Shown: positions 6,422 through 12,195 of the stretch, piece after piece
How positions within the stretch are numbered: position 1 is the stretch's first letter
Layout of the letters: the number at the start of each line of letters is the position of its first letter
NCBI GenBank assembly: GCA_023128195.1
Contig: JAGMEL010000231.1
Coordinates: forward strand, 1 to 14,390
Length of the DNA: 14,390 nt
Direction of reading: 5' to 3'
Origin: Caldifarciminota bacterium
GTDB taxonomy: Bacteria > Hydrothermota > Tepidihabitantia > SM23-42
Program-made: the position numbers and the translations under genes
The notes under the pieces: generated by a model
The model's database searches: none
Told to the model about the DNA's origin: nothing
What the model saw: only the letters and a program-made list of their open reading frames with translations

Positions 6422-6439
6422 AACACTATATATAGTGTT
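6422..6439. promoter_or_regulatory. NrdR-box-like palindrome before nrdD
   Basis: AACACTATATATAGTGTT is a perfect 18-bp palindrome, and its core ACACTATATATAGTGT fits the known NrdR box pattern (acaCwAtATaTwGtgt). NrdR is the bacterial repressor of ribonucleotide reductase genes. The site overlaps the expected transcription start, a place where binding would block the polymerase. NrdR boxes usually come in pairs spaced by whole DNA turns; a weak match ending ATATTGTGG lies at 6391-6406, 32 bases upstream. The nrdR gene itself is not in the window. Confidence 0.88.
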
Positions 6440-6474
6440 TTAACGTAGTTATCTCAAAAGGAGGAAAAAATACT

Positions 6475-8562
6475 ATGTTTGAAAAAATAAAAAAAAGAAA
6501 TGGTATGATAGTAAAATTCGATGCGGATAAAATTACAAAGGCAATTGCTGAAGCCGGGACAGCAACTGGTGAATTTGATAAAAAAATTGCCCCGAATTTG
6601 ACTCTCAAGGTTTTAAGTTTAGCTCAGCAGGTAATTACCCATAAAATACCAACTGTTGAGCAAATTCAAGATATTGTTGAAGAAGTCTTATTATCCTCTC
6701 CTTATCGTAAAACTGCCAAGGCTTATATTATTTACCGGGATCAACATGCCAGAATTAGAGAAATTACTGCTAAGGCAAATGTTAATATAGTAGACCAGTA
6801 TTTAGGGCAAATCGATTGGCAGGTTAACGAGAATAGTAATATGACATTCTCGTTGCAGGGGTTAAATAATTATATTTCTTCGGAAATCAGTAAAATTTAC
6901 TGGTTGAACAAGATCTATCCTGAAGAAATCAGGGAAGCTGATATGAGTGGCGATTATCATATACACGATTTAAATATCTTATCTGTTTATTGCGTTGGAT
7001 GGGATTTATATGACCTCCTGGTACAAGGATTTAAAGGAGTACCTGGAAAAGTAGAAAGCAAGCCAGCTAAACATTTCAGAAGTGCATTAGGGCACATAGT
7101 TAATTTTTTCTACACTTTACAAGGTGAGGCTGCTGGTGCCCAGGCTTTTTCCAATTTTGATACACTTTTAGCACCTTTTATAAAGTATGATAAATTAAAT
7201 TATAAAGAAGTAAAACAAGCCTTACAAGAATTTGTTTTCAATATAAATGTACCAACCAGAGTTGGTTTTCAGGCACCTTTTACCAACATTACATTAGATT
7301 TAACTGTTCCCAAATACTATGCTGATCAAGGTGTTGTTATTGGCGGTAAGGTGCAAAGTAAAAACTATAAAGACTTTCAGGAAGAAATGAACACGTTCAA
7401 TAAAGCCCTTTTCGAAATAATGATGGAAGGAGATGCCAAAGGCAGGGTTTTTACTTTTCCCATTCCAACTTATAATATTACCAAGGATTTTGATTGGGAA
7501 AATCCTAATCTGAACGGATTATGGCATATGACGGCTAAGTATGGTATACCTTATTTCTCAAATTTTATAAATTCTGATATGAAACCAGAGGACGCCAGGT
7601 CAATGTGTTGCCGATTAAGAATAGATAATAGAGAATTAACAAAACGAGGCGGGTCACTTTTTGGTTCCAATCCCTTAACAGGTTCTATTGGTGTAGTTAC
7701 GATTAATATGCCCAGGATCGGTTTTTTATCTAAAGACGAAGATGAATTTATAGAACGCGTGGAAAAACTAATGATTTTAGCAGAGGAAAGTTTAGAAATT
7801 AAAAGAAAAATCTTGGAAAAATTCACAGAAACAGACCTTTATCCTTATGCAAAATATTATTTAAGAGATGTTAAAAAACGTTTCAATGAATATTGGAAAA
7901 ACCATTTTTCAACAATTGGTTTGGTTGGCATGGATGAGGCTTGTCTAAATCTACTCGGAGAAAATATCGCTTCTGATAATTCTAAAGCCTTTACGCTTAG
8001 GGTCTTAGATTCTATGCGAAAAAAACTGATACAATTTCAAAAGGAAACTGGGAATAATTATAATCTCGAAGCTACACCGGCTGAAGGAACTGCTTATAGG
8101 CTGGCAAAAGAAGATAAAGATAAATATCCCGAAACAATTTGTGCAAATGAAGAAGAATATAAGAAAGGAGCTGCACCATTCTATACAAATTCTACCCAGT
8201 TACCAGTAAATTTCACGGATGATATTTTTGAAGCCCTCGAATTACAGGACGAAATTCAGACAAAGTATACTGGAGGTGTAGTCTTACATATTTTCGCAGG
8301 TGAGAGGATTAATGATTATAATATTATTAAAGTCTTAGTCCGTAAAATTTGTGAAAACTATCATTTGCCATATTTTACTTTTACACCTACTTTTAGTGTT
8401 TGTCCTACTCATGGCTATTTATCGGGAGAACATAATGAATGCCCGAAATGCGGCGCGCAGTCTGAGATCTATTCGAGGGTAGTAGGTTACCTGCGTCCCG
8501 TAAAACAGTGGAATAAAGGAAAAAAGAGTGAGTTTAAATTAAGAAAAACATTTAAAGTGTAA
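6475..8562 (+). CDS. nrdD: Anaerobic (class III) ribonucleoside-triphosphate reductase
   Basis: This 695-residue glycyl-radical enzyme reduces ribonucleotides to deoxyribonucleotides without oxygen. An ATP-cone allosteric domain fills about residues 1-95. The catalytic barrel has the candidate radical cysteine C173 (VYCVGWD) and the C378/C379 pair (MCCRLRID). At the C-terminus a zinc site is formed by CPTH (643-646) and CPKC (656-659), followed by the radical loop RVVGY with G671. AAGGAGG at 6458-6464 sets the start. The gene has its own sigma-70 promoter and NrdR box, so it is controlled separately from its neighbours. The radical-SAM activase NrdG needed to make the glycyl radical is not encoded beside it in this window, though it usually lies adjacent. 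The last residues beyond the radical loop (KKSEFKLRKTFKV) are normal for the family. Confidence 0.96.
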   Translation: MFEKIKKRNGMIVKFDADKITKAIAEAGTATGEFDKKIAPNLTLKVLSLAQQVITHKIPTVEQIQDIVEEVLLSSPYRKTAKAYIIYRDQHARIREITAKANVNIVDQYLGQIDWQVNENSNMTFSLQGLNNYISSEISKIYWLNKIYPEEIREADMSGDYHIHDLNILSVYCVGWDLYDLLVQGFKGVPGKVESKPAKHFRSALGHIVNFFYTLQGEAAGAQAFSNFDTLLAPFIKYDKLNYKEVKQALQEFVFNINVPTRVGFQAPFTNITLDLTVPKYYADQGVVIGGKVQSKNYKDFQEEMNTFNKALFEIMMEGDAKGRVFTFPIPTYNITKDFDWENPNLNGLWHMTAKYGIPYFSNFINSDMKPEDARSMCCRLRIDNRELTKRGGSLFGSNPLTGSIGVVTINMPRIGFLSKDEDEFIERVEKLMILAEESLEIKRKILEKFTETDLYPYAKYYLRDVKKRFNEYWKNHFSTIGLVGMDEACLNLLGENIASDNSKAFTLRVLDSMRKKLIQFQKETGNNYNLEATPAEGTAYRLAKEDKDKYPETICANEEEYKKGAAPFYTNSTQLPVNFTDDIFEALELQDEIQTKYTGGVVLHIFAGERINDYNIIKVLVRKICENYHLPYFTFTPTFSVCPTHGYLSGEHNECPKCGAQSEIYSRVVGYLRPVKQWNKGKKSEFKLRKTFKV

Positions 8563-8597
8563 AATATGAAATGCAATATGTTTCAAAATTGATTGTG

Positions 8598-8617
8598 ATG
8601 TTTCGTAAATGAAACAT
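8598..8617. promoter_or_regulatory. Palindromic operator-like site 1 (ATGTTTC-N6-GAAACAT)
   Basis: ATGTTTCGTAAATGAAACAT is an inverted repeat with 7-base arms around 6 bases (8 with the flanking G/C). It lies about 210-229 bases before the expected start of the sigma-54-type promoter. A lone half site, ATGTTTC, occurs at 8578-8584. The same palindrome recurs at 8663-8682. It may be an activator (enhancer) site; a hairpin after nrdD is the alternative, but no T run follows. Confidence 0.65.
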
Positions 8618-8662
8618 CTCATTAGGTCTATATATAAAGGAATCAAAGCAAAATAATCCCTA

Positions 8663-8682
8663 ATGTTTCAAATGTGAAACAT
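8663..8682. promoter_or_regulatory. Palindromic operator-like site 2 (ATGTTTC-N6-GAAACAT)
   Basis: ATGTTTCAAATGTGAAACAT has the same arms and spacing as site 1, with a different centre (8-base arms in this copy). The two centres are 65 bases apart, close to six turns of DNA. The site lies about 145-164 bases upstream of the expected sigma-54 start, in the range where enhancer-binding activators normally bind. Confidence 0.65.
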
Positions 8683-8770
8683 AGGAAATAAAATAAGTGC
8701 TAGTAAATACTGAAAAATTTACTTTAACGAACCTATGAAATGCTTTATATCCCGTGATAAATAAGCTCTC

Positions 8771-8798
8771 TGCCCTCTGCCCTTTGCTCTTTGCATAA
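8771..8798. repeat. 7-base pyrimidine-rich tandem repeat
   Basis: Four units can be read in a row: TGCCCTC, TGCCCTT, TGCTCTT and TGCATAA. The tract leads directly into the sigma-54-type promoter and is similar in style to the GCCCTYT segments in the repeat elements at 11532 and 11932. A 9-base direct repeat TTTGCATAA (8790-8798 and 8811-8819) flanks the promoter's -24 part. Confidence 0.5.
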
Positions 8799-8800
8799 AC

Positions 8801-8816
8801 TGGCACAAACTTTGCA
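8801..8816 (+). promoter_or_regulatory. Sigma-54-type (-24/-12) promoter of the ORP-like cluster
   Basis: TGGCACAAACTTTGCA matches the sigma-54 consensus TGGCACG-N4-TTGCA at every key base except the G at position 7, with GG (8802-8803) and GC (8814-8815) at the required 10-base separation. Transcription would begin near 8827, giving a short leader that contains the hairpin at 8839-8859. Paired palindromes 145-230 bases upstream could bind the required activator. No activator gene is in the window. Confidence 0.78.
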
Positions 8817-8838
8817 TAATATATTATTAGAATAATGT

Positions 8839-8859
8839 AATTCAGCCAATGGCTGAATT
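8839..8859 (+). promoter_or_regulatory. Hairpin abutting the ribosome site of the first DUF5320-like gene
   Basis: The arms AATTCAGCCA and TGGCTGAATT are exact complements with one base between them. The right arm ends 14 bases before the ATG and is followed by AAAGGAGG. This is the same layout, and nearly the same sequence, as the hairpin at 1556-1577 before desulfoferrodoxin. One arm pair differs by a compensated change (T-A to C-G), which favours a conserved palindrome or stem. Confidence 0.62.
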
Positions 8860-8873
8860 GAAAGGAGGCTATT

Positions 8874-9233
8874 ATGCCAGGTGGAGATAGAACTGGTCCT
8901 ATGGGTCTTGGACCAATGACTGGTCGCGCAGCAGGAATCTGCGCAGGTTATCCGACTCCAGGATTTGCTAACCCAATTCCTGGATTTGGCCGAGGTAGAG
9001 GTTTTTATCCTTATGCTTACCCTAATGCGTATCAGGGTTTTCCTAATGCACAAGGTTACCCTAATACATATCAGGGTTATGAATATGCATATCCAGACTC
9101 AGGATATTATGGACAACCGTATCCCACGCCCTATGGCGGGATTCCCTATGCCCCATATGCGCCACGTCGGTTTGGAAGAGGATTCGGGCGTGGCCGTGGT
9201 AGAGGTCGTTGGTTCCGCGGTTGGGGATGGTGA
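8874..9233 (+). CDS. Gly/Tyr/Pro-rich DUF5320-like protein
   Basis: This 119-residue protein starts with MPGGDRTGPMGLGPMTGRAAGICAGY, cut here as MPGGDRTGPMG then GPMTGR, the hallmark of DUF5320-type proteins, with one cysteine at C23. The middle is low complexity with a tandem heptad-like repeat (YPNAYQG, FPNAQG, YPNTYQG; residues 49-68), which is also a DNA repeat. The end is an Arg/Gly-rich segment (FGRGFGRGRGRGRWFRGWGW). It is likely disordered and basic. The function is not known. Genes of this kind commonly accompany NifX-type and Mrp/MinD-type genes in anaerobes, as here. It is the first gene after the sigma-54-type promoter, with AAAGGAGG before its ATG. The usual C-terminal coiled coil of the family is missing from this copy but present in the next gene. 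Confidence 0.82.
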   Translation: MPGGDRTGPMGLGPMTGRAAGICAGYPTPGFANPIPGFGRGRGFYPYAYPNAYQGFPNAQGYPNTYQGYEYAYPDSGYYGQPYPTPYGGIPYAPYAPRRFGRGFGRGRGRGRWFRGWGW

Positions 9234-9255
9234 TAGTCAATAAAAGGAGGTAATC

Positions 9256-9588
9256 ATGCCATTTGGTTTTGGAAGAGGTTTTGGACGTGGCTGGGGTCGT
9301 GGTTGGGGTAATCCCTATCCTTATTGCAGGAATTTCCCCTGGTTGCCAAGATGGTGGTGGGCAACACCCAATGCAGATCAGTATGCTAACACTATTCCAT
9401 CTTATGGGTATGGTGATTGGCCTGGTCAATTTCCCTACTCCCCCGCACCAGGACAATCTGCTGCACAAATAACACCAGAACAAGAACTGGACATGCTAAA
9501 AGGACAGACAGAAATATTAGAAGATGAACTTGAAGGTATAAGAAAAAGAATCACGGAAATAGAATCGAGTAAAACAAATAAAACATAA
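9256..9588 (+). CDS. Gly/Trp-rich DUF5320-like protein with coiled-coil tail
   Basis: This 110-residue protein begins with a Gly/Arg/Trp-rich stretch (GRGFGRGWGRGWG, 7-18), has a lone cysteine C24 and a Trp cluster PWLPRWWW at 28-35, then a Pro-rich linker. Residues 73-104 form a predicted coiled coil starting TPEQELDML, typical of the DUF5320 C-terminus. The same kind of tail ends the next protein. A strong AAAGGAGG precedes the start. Together with the gene before it, it may represent two halves of one family type: the MPGGD head in one gene and the coiled-coil tail in the other. The function is unknown; binding of a partner through the coiled coil is an inference. Confidence 0.78.
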   Translation: MPFGFGRGFGRGWGRGWGNPYPYCRNFPWLPRWWWATPNADQYANTIPSYGYGDWPGQFPYSPAPGQSAAQITPEQELDMLKGQTEILEDELEGIRKRITEIESSKTNKT

Positions 9589-9597
9589 GGAGATAAT

Positions 9598-10200
9598 ATG
9601 AAAATAGCCATTACATCAACTGGACAAGATTTAACATCTCAGATTGACCCCAGGTTTGGACGTTCTCCCTACTTCATCTTTGTTGACCCTGAAACAATGC
9701 AATTTGAAGCAATTGAAAACCCTAATGTTAATGCAATGGGTGGTGCGGGGATTCAAACTGCACAGCTTATAGCCAACAAAGGCGTTGAGGTAGTTCTTAC
9801 TGGAAGTTGCGGTCCAAATGCATTCCAAACATTACAGGCAGCAGGTGTTAAGGTTATTGTCGGTGTTGTAGGAACGGTCAATGAAGCAATTGAGAAATAC
9901 AAATCAGGTGGATTAAAACCAACCGCCGGACCAAATGTAGGATCACATTTTGGAATGGGTTCTACTGGTGCGCCGCCCGGTACAAATCCTGGGGTTGGTA
10001 TGGGTATGGGCAGAGGCATGGGTAGAGGCATGGGAATGGGTTATGGTATTGGCCCAATGCCCCAATACTCACAACCACCCGGATCTCCACAACCAACCAA
10101 AGAACAGGAATTACAGATGCTTAGGCAACAAGTGGATTCCCTGAAACAGCAACTCGATATGATAAATAACAGAATAAAAGAACTTGAAAATAAAAAATAG
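9598..10200 (+). CDS. NifX/NifB-type cluster-binding protein with Met/Gly-rich and coiled-coil tail
   Basis: Residues 1-106 are a dinitrogenase iron-molybdenum cofactor domain (NifX/NafY/orange-protein type): MKIAITSTGQ, DPRFGRSPYFIFVD, GAGIQTAQLIANKGV, and C71 in TGSCGPNA. Such domains bind Fe-Mo or Mo-Cu sulfide clusters. The tail is unusual: a Gly/Met/Arg-rich segment (about 117-152, with GMGRGMGRGMGMG) and a coiled coil at 167-200 that starts PTKEQELQML, like the preceding DUF5320-like protein. Plain family members are about 110-130 residues. The AAGGAG ribosome site overlaps the stop of the gene before. No nitrogenase genes are present, so a nitrogen-fixation role is not supported; an orange-protein-like role is more likely. 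Met-rich segments can bind copper, but that is a guess. Confidence 0.85.
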   Translation: MKIAITSTGQDLTSQIDPRFGRSPYFIFVDPETMQFEAIENPNVNAMGGAGIQTAQLIANKGVEVVLTGSCGPNAFQTLQAAGVKVIVGVVGTVNEAIEKYKSGGLKPTAGPNVGSHFGMGSTGAPPGTNPGVGMGMGRGMGRGMGMGYGIGPMPQYSQPPGSPQPTKEQELQMLRQQVDSLKQQLDMINNRIKELENKK

Positions 10201-10227
10201 ACGAGTATAATTGAATAAAGGAGTATA

Positions 10228-11052
10228 ATGGAACAAAAGAAAATGAATGAAGATGATAAAAAAATAACTGCCACATTAGATAAGATTAAGAATCGGATAC
10301 TCGTCTTTTCTGGAAAAGGCGGCGTAGGAAAAAGTACTGTAGCAGTCAACCTTGGACTTGCATTAAGTGAAAAACAACTAAAGGTTGGTCTGTTGGATAT
10401 AGATATCCATGGTCCCAATTTAGCAAAGATGCTTGGTGTAGAAGGAAAACGCTTAGAATCAGCAGGCGAAAACAGAATCCAACCAGTCGCGGTTACAAAA
10501 AATCTTTCGCTCATTTCAATGGCATTTCTTTTGCAAGATGCGGATACACCTGTTATCTGGCGTGGACCTTTAAAAATGAAACTGATTCAGCAATTTCTTG
10601 GTGACGTTGTATGGGGCGAGCTCGATTATCTGATAATCGATTCGCCGCCAGGAACTGGAGATGAACCACTTTCAGTTGCGCAACTAATACCTGCTACCGG
10701 TGCAATAATTGTAACGACTCCTCAAGAGGTTTCTCTCATGGATTCAAGAAAAGCAATAAATTTTGCGAGAAAATTGAATCTTAATATCTATGGAATTGTG
10801 GAAAATATGAGTGGTTTAACCTGTCCCCACTGTGGTAAACAGATAAATCTCTTTAAACAAGGTGGTGGAGAAAAAGCAGCAAAAGAGCTCGGTATACCGT
10901 TCTTAGGGAAAATACCCATTGATCCCAAGATTGTTGAATTAGGCGATGACGGTAAAGCTTTTATCACATACGATATGAAATCCAAAGCGTCAGAAGCATT
11001 CAACCAAATAGTTGAAAAGGTCGTACAAAATAGTAATAAGGAGCACAAATGA
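10228..11052 (+). CDS. mrp: Mrp/NBP35-type P-loop ATPase (ApbC family)
   Basis: This 274-residue cytoplasmic ATPase belongs to the group that carries and transfers Fe-S clusters. The deviant Walker A motif GKGGVGKST is at 29-37, the switch II/Walker B region DSPPGTGDE at 138-146, and the cluster-binding CPHC motif at 199-202 (C199, C202) in GLTCPHCG. The N-terminal DUF59 domain of longer Mrp proteins is absent, and there is no N-terminal four-Cys motif of Nbp35, so it is the short form. It lies between two NifX-type genes and overlaps the second by 4 bases. In Desulfovibrio a similar ATPase belongs to the orange-protein complex. Loading a metal-sulfur cluster onto the NifX-type proteins is a plausible role, inferred from context. 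Confidence 0.92.
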   Translation: MEQKKMNEDDKKITATLDKIKNRILVFSGKGGVGKSTVAVNLGLALSEKQLKVGLLDIDIHGPNLAKMLGVEGKRLESAGENRIQPVAVTKNLSLISMAFLLQDADTPVIWRGPLKMKLIQQFLGDVVWGELDYLIIDSPPGTGDEPLSVAQLIPATGAIIVTTPQEVSLMDSRKAINFARKLNLNIYGIVENMSGLTCPHCGKQINLFKQGGGEKAAKELGIPFLGKIPIDPKIVELGDDGKAFITYDMKSKASEAFNQIVEKVVQNSNKEHK

Positions 11053-11408
11053 AAATAGTTATTTCAACTGACCAAGGTCAGGTCTCCGCGCATTTTGGTC
11101 GATGCCCTAATTTTACGATTGTAGATATTGCTGATGGCAAACTTCAAAATAAAACAACAATTGAAAATCCTGGTCACAGCCCTGGCTTCTTGCCTCAATT
11201 CTTTGCAGATAAAGGTATAGAGTGCATCATTGCTGGAGGAATGGGCGTTAGGGCGCAGAGTTTATTTGTTCAGTATGGTATTGAGACAGTTGTTGGTATA
11301 ACTGGTGAAATTGAAAATGTGGTACAGAAAATTCTTGATGGTACACTTGAAGGCGGTGCATCGCTCTGTGAACGAGCACTGGGTAAATGCGAACATAATA
11401 ATGAATAG
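11049..11408 (+). CDS. NifX/orange-protein-type cluster-binding protein
   Basis: This 119-residue protein is a single NifX-type domain: MKIVISTDQGQVSAHFGRCPNF at its start (shown here as MKIVISTDQG and HFGRCPNF), then the GGMGVRAQ segment (63-70) and VVGITGE. It contains four cysteines: C19, C59, C107 and C114, the last two in a short C-terminal extension. The start overlaps the stop of the ATPase gene by 4 bases (ATGA), which indicates translational coupling and likely a physical partnership. The length is typical of the orange protein (ORP) family. Its cofactor is unknown; a metal-sulfur cluster is likely from the family. The stop codon forms the first bases of a repeat element that fills the following gap. 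Confidence 0.88.
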   Translation: MKIVISTDQGQVSAHFGRCPNFTIVDIADGKLQNKTTIENPGHSPGFLPQFFADKGIECIIAGGMGVRAQSLFVQYGIETVVGITGEIENVVQKILDGTLEGGASLCERALGKCEHNNE

Positions 11409-11553
11409 AAGGCAGGAGAAGGCTCAAGATGGCTATGAAGGCAAGAAGGCAGAAGAAGGCTCAAGATGGCAGTAAAAGGCTATAAAGGCAAAACAGCAGA
11501 ATGTAATAATGCCCTTAGTTGCCTTCTTTGAGCCCTTTATCAGCCCTCTCAAG
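11407..11553. repeat. Dispersed repeat element, copy A
   Basis: The gap after the second NifX-type gene holds two purine-rich direct repeats, 11407-11435 and 11444-11480, with the core AAGGCTCAAGATGGC, and a pyrimidine-rich part ending at 11532-11553 with the cores GCCCTTTATCA and GCCCTCTCAAG. The right side is roughly the reverse complement of the left (for example left AAGGCTCAA against right TTGAGCCC), so the RNA can fold into an imperfect long hairpin. The element begins inside the upstream stop codon and ends just before the AAGGAGG of the next gene. A second copy lies at 11803-11953. Confidence 0.75.
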
Positions 11554-11566
11554 TCATCTTTTAGTT

Positions 11567-11573
11567 AAGGAGG
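11567..11573 (+). promoter_or_regulatory. Ribosome binding site that sets the start at 11579
   Basis: AAGGAGG lies 5 bases before the ATG at 11579. An ATG 60 bases further upstream is in frame but lies within the repeat element and has no ribosome site, so the shorter protein is preferred. Confidence 0.85.
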
Positions 11574-11578
11574 TATAT

Positions 11579-11794
11579 ATGCCAAGAGGTGATGGAACAG
11601 GTCCTCGCGGACAGGGTCCGGGAACGGGCCGAGGTTTAGGACAAGGAAAAGGTCGTGGTAGAATGGGTGGCAAAGGATTAGGCCCAGGTGGAAATTGTGT
11701 GTGTCCATCTTGCGGCGCAGAAATTCCCCATCAACAGGGTGTCCCATGTTATCAAATGACCTGTCCTAAATGCGGCGCAAAGATGATAAGATAA
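11579..11794 (+). CDS. Small Gly/Arg-rich protein with zinc ribbon (DUF5320-like head)
   Basis: This 71-residue protein begins MPRGDGTGPRGQGPGTGRG, a variant of the DUF5320 head seen at 8874. The Gly/Arg/Lys-rich region runs to about residue 38. It ends with a zinc-ribbon-like module: CVCPSCG (C40, C42, C45) and CYQMTCPKCG (C57, C62, C65), where the two CPxCG knuckles at 42-45 and 62-65 likely bind one zinc. Basic, glycine-rich small proteins of this kind are common in orange-protein-type gene clusters but have no known function. It may bind nucleic acid or a protein partner; neither is shown. It lies between the two repeat elements. Confidence 0.8.
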   Translation: MPRGDGTGPRGQGPGTGRGLGQGKGRGRMGGKGLGPGGNCVCPSCGAEIPHQQGVPCYQMTCPKCGAKMIR

Positions 11795-11802
11795 ATAATA
11801 AA

Positions 11803-11953
11803 AGAAGGCAGGAGAAGGCTCAAGATGGCAGTAAAAGGCATGGATAGGTTGACTAGTGATTGGTTAATTAGTGAATTAACTAATCTTCAATTAACTAATC
11901 ACTTCTCTTTAGTCCTTAATAGCCCTCTTATGCCCTTTATCAGCCCTCTCAAG
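11803..11953. repeat. Dispersed repeat element, copy B, with inner inverted repeat
   Basis: The left part (11803-11839) matches 11444-11480 of copy A at 36 of 37 bases. The right part (11932-11953) is identical to 11532-11553 over 22 bases. Between them is an inner inverted repeat absent from copy A: GTGATTGGTTAATT (11856-11869) against AATTAACTAATCAC (11889-11902), matching at 13 of 14 positions. Like copy A, it sits between a stop codon and the next gene's AAGGAGG (11967-11973), and can fold as an imperfect long stem. Confidence 0.75.
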
Positions 11954-11980
11954 CCCTCTATTCAATAAGGAGGTCCTTAT

Positions 11981-12178
11981 ATGCCGATATATACTTACAA
12001 ATGTAAAAAATGTGGACAGATATTCGATTTTTTGAAGCTTAAAAAATCAGAAAAAGCAAAATGTAAAAAGTGTGGGAGTACAAATCTTGAAAAACAGTTT
12101 GCATCATTTGGTGTAAGGATGAATGATTCTTCGTCTACCAGTGGCTCAAGCTGTCCTACAGGTACGTGTCCACTTTGA
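11981..12178 (+). CDS. FmdB-family zinc-ribbon protein 1
   Basis: This 65-residue protein starts MPIYTYKCKKCG, the signature of the FmdB-type putative regulatory proteins. Two CxxC knuckles (C8/C11 and C28/C31) form one zinc ribbon. The tail from about residue 44 is Ser/Thr/Gly-rich and ends with a further cysteine pair, C58 and C63 (SCPTGTCPL). AAGGAGG precedes the start. The name comes from a proposed regulator of formamidase; the true role of the family is not established. A paralogue follows 17 bases later, so this is probably a tandem duplication within the operon. Confidence 0.85.
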   Translation: MPIYTYKCKKCGQIFDFLKLKKSEKAKCKKCGSTNLEKQFASFGVRMNDSSSTSGSSCPTGTCPL

Positions 12179-12185
12179 AACAATT

Positions 12186-12190
12186 AGGAG
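12186..12190 (+). promoter_or_regulatory. Ribosome binding site that sets the start at 12196
   Basis: AGGAG lies 5 bases before the ATG at 12196. An in-frame ATG at 12166 falls inside the previous gene and would add ten residues ahead of the conserved MPIYEYKC start, so 12196 is chosen. Confidence 0.85.
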
Positions 12191-12195
12191 AACTT

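Noticed and set aside
8965..9243. A second + strand frame inside the first DUF5320-like gene
   Set aside because: It is out of frame with the conserved MPGGDRTGP start, has no ribosome site, and its composition is a shadow of the Gly/Tyr-rich repeats.
10041..10514. A 157-codon open frame on the minus strand
   Set aside because: It covers the end of the NifX-type gene and the Walker A region of the Mrp ATPase; it is a by-product of those genes' base composition.
9598..11408. Nitrogen fixation cofactor genes
   Set aside because: The NifX-type domains alone do not show nitrogen fixation; no nifHDK, nifE/N or nifB-type radical-SAM gene is in the window.
11519..11578. Longer start for the Gly/Arg-rich zinc-ribbon protein
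   Set aside because: The extra 20 residues are encoded by the repeat element and the ATG at 11579 has an ideal ribosome site 5 bases away.
11407..11953. CRISPR array
   Set aside because: The repeats are few, differ in length and spacing, are partly complementary and lie in gaps split by a gene; no regular spacers.
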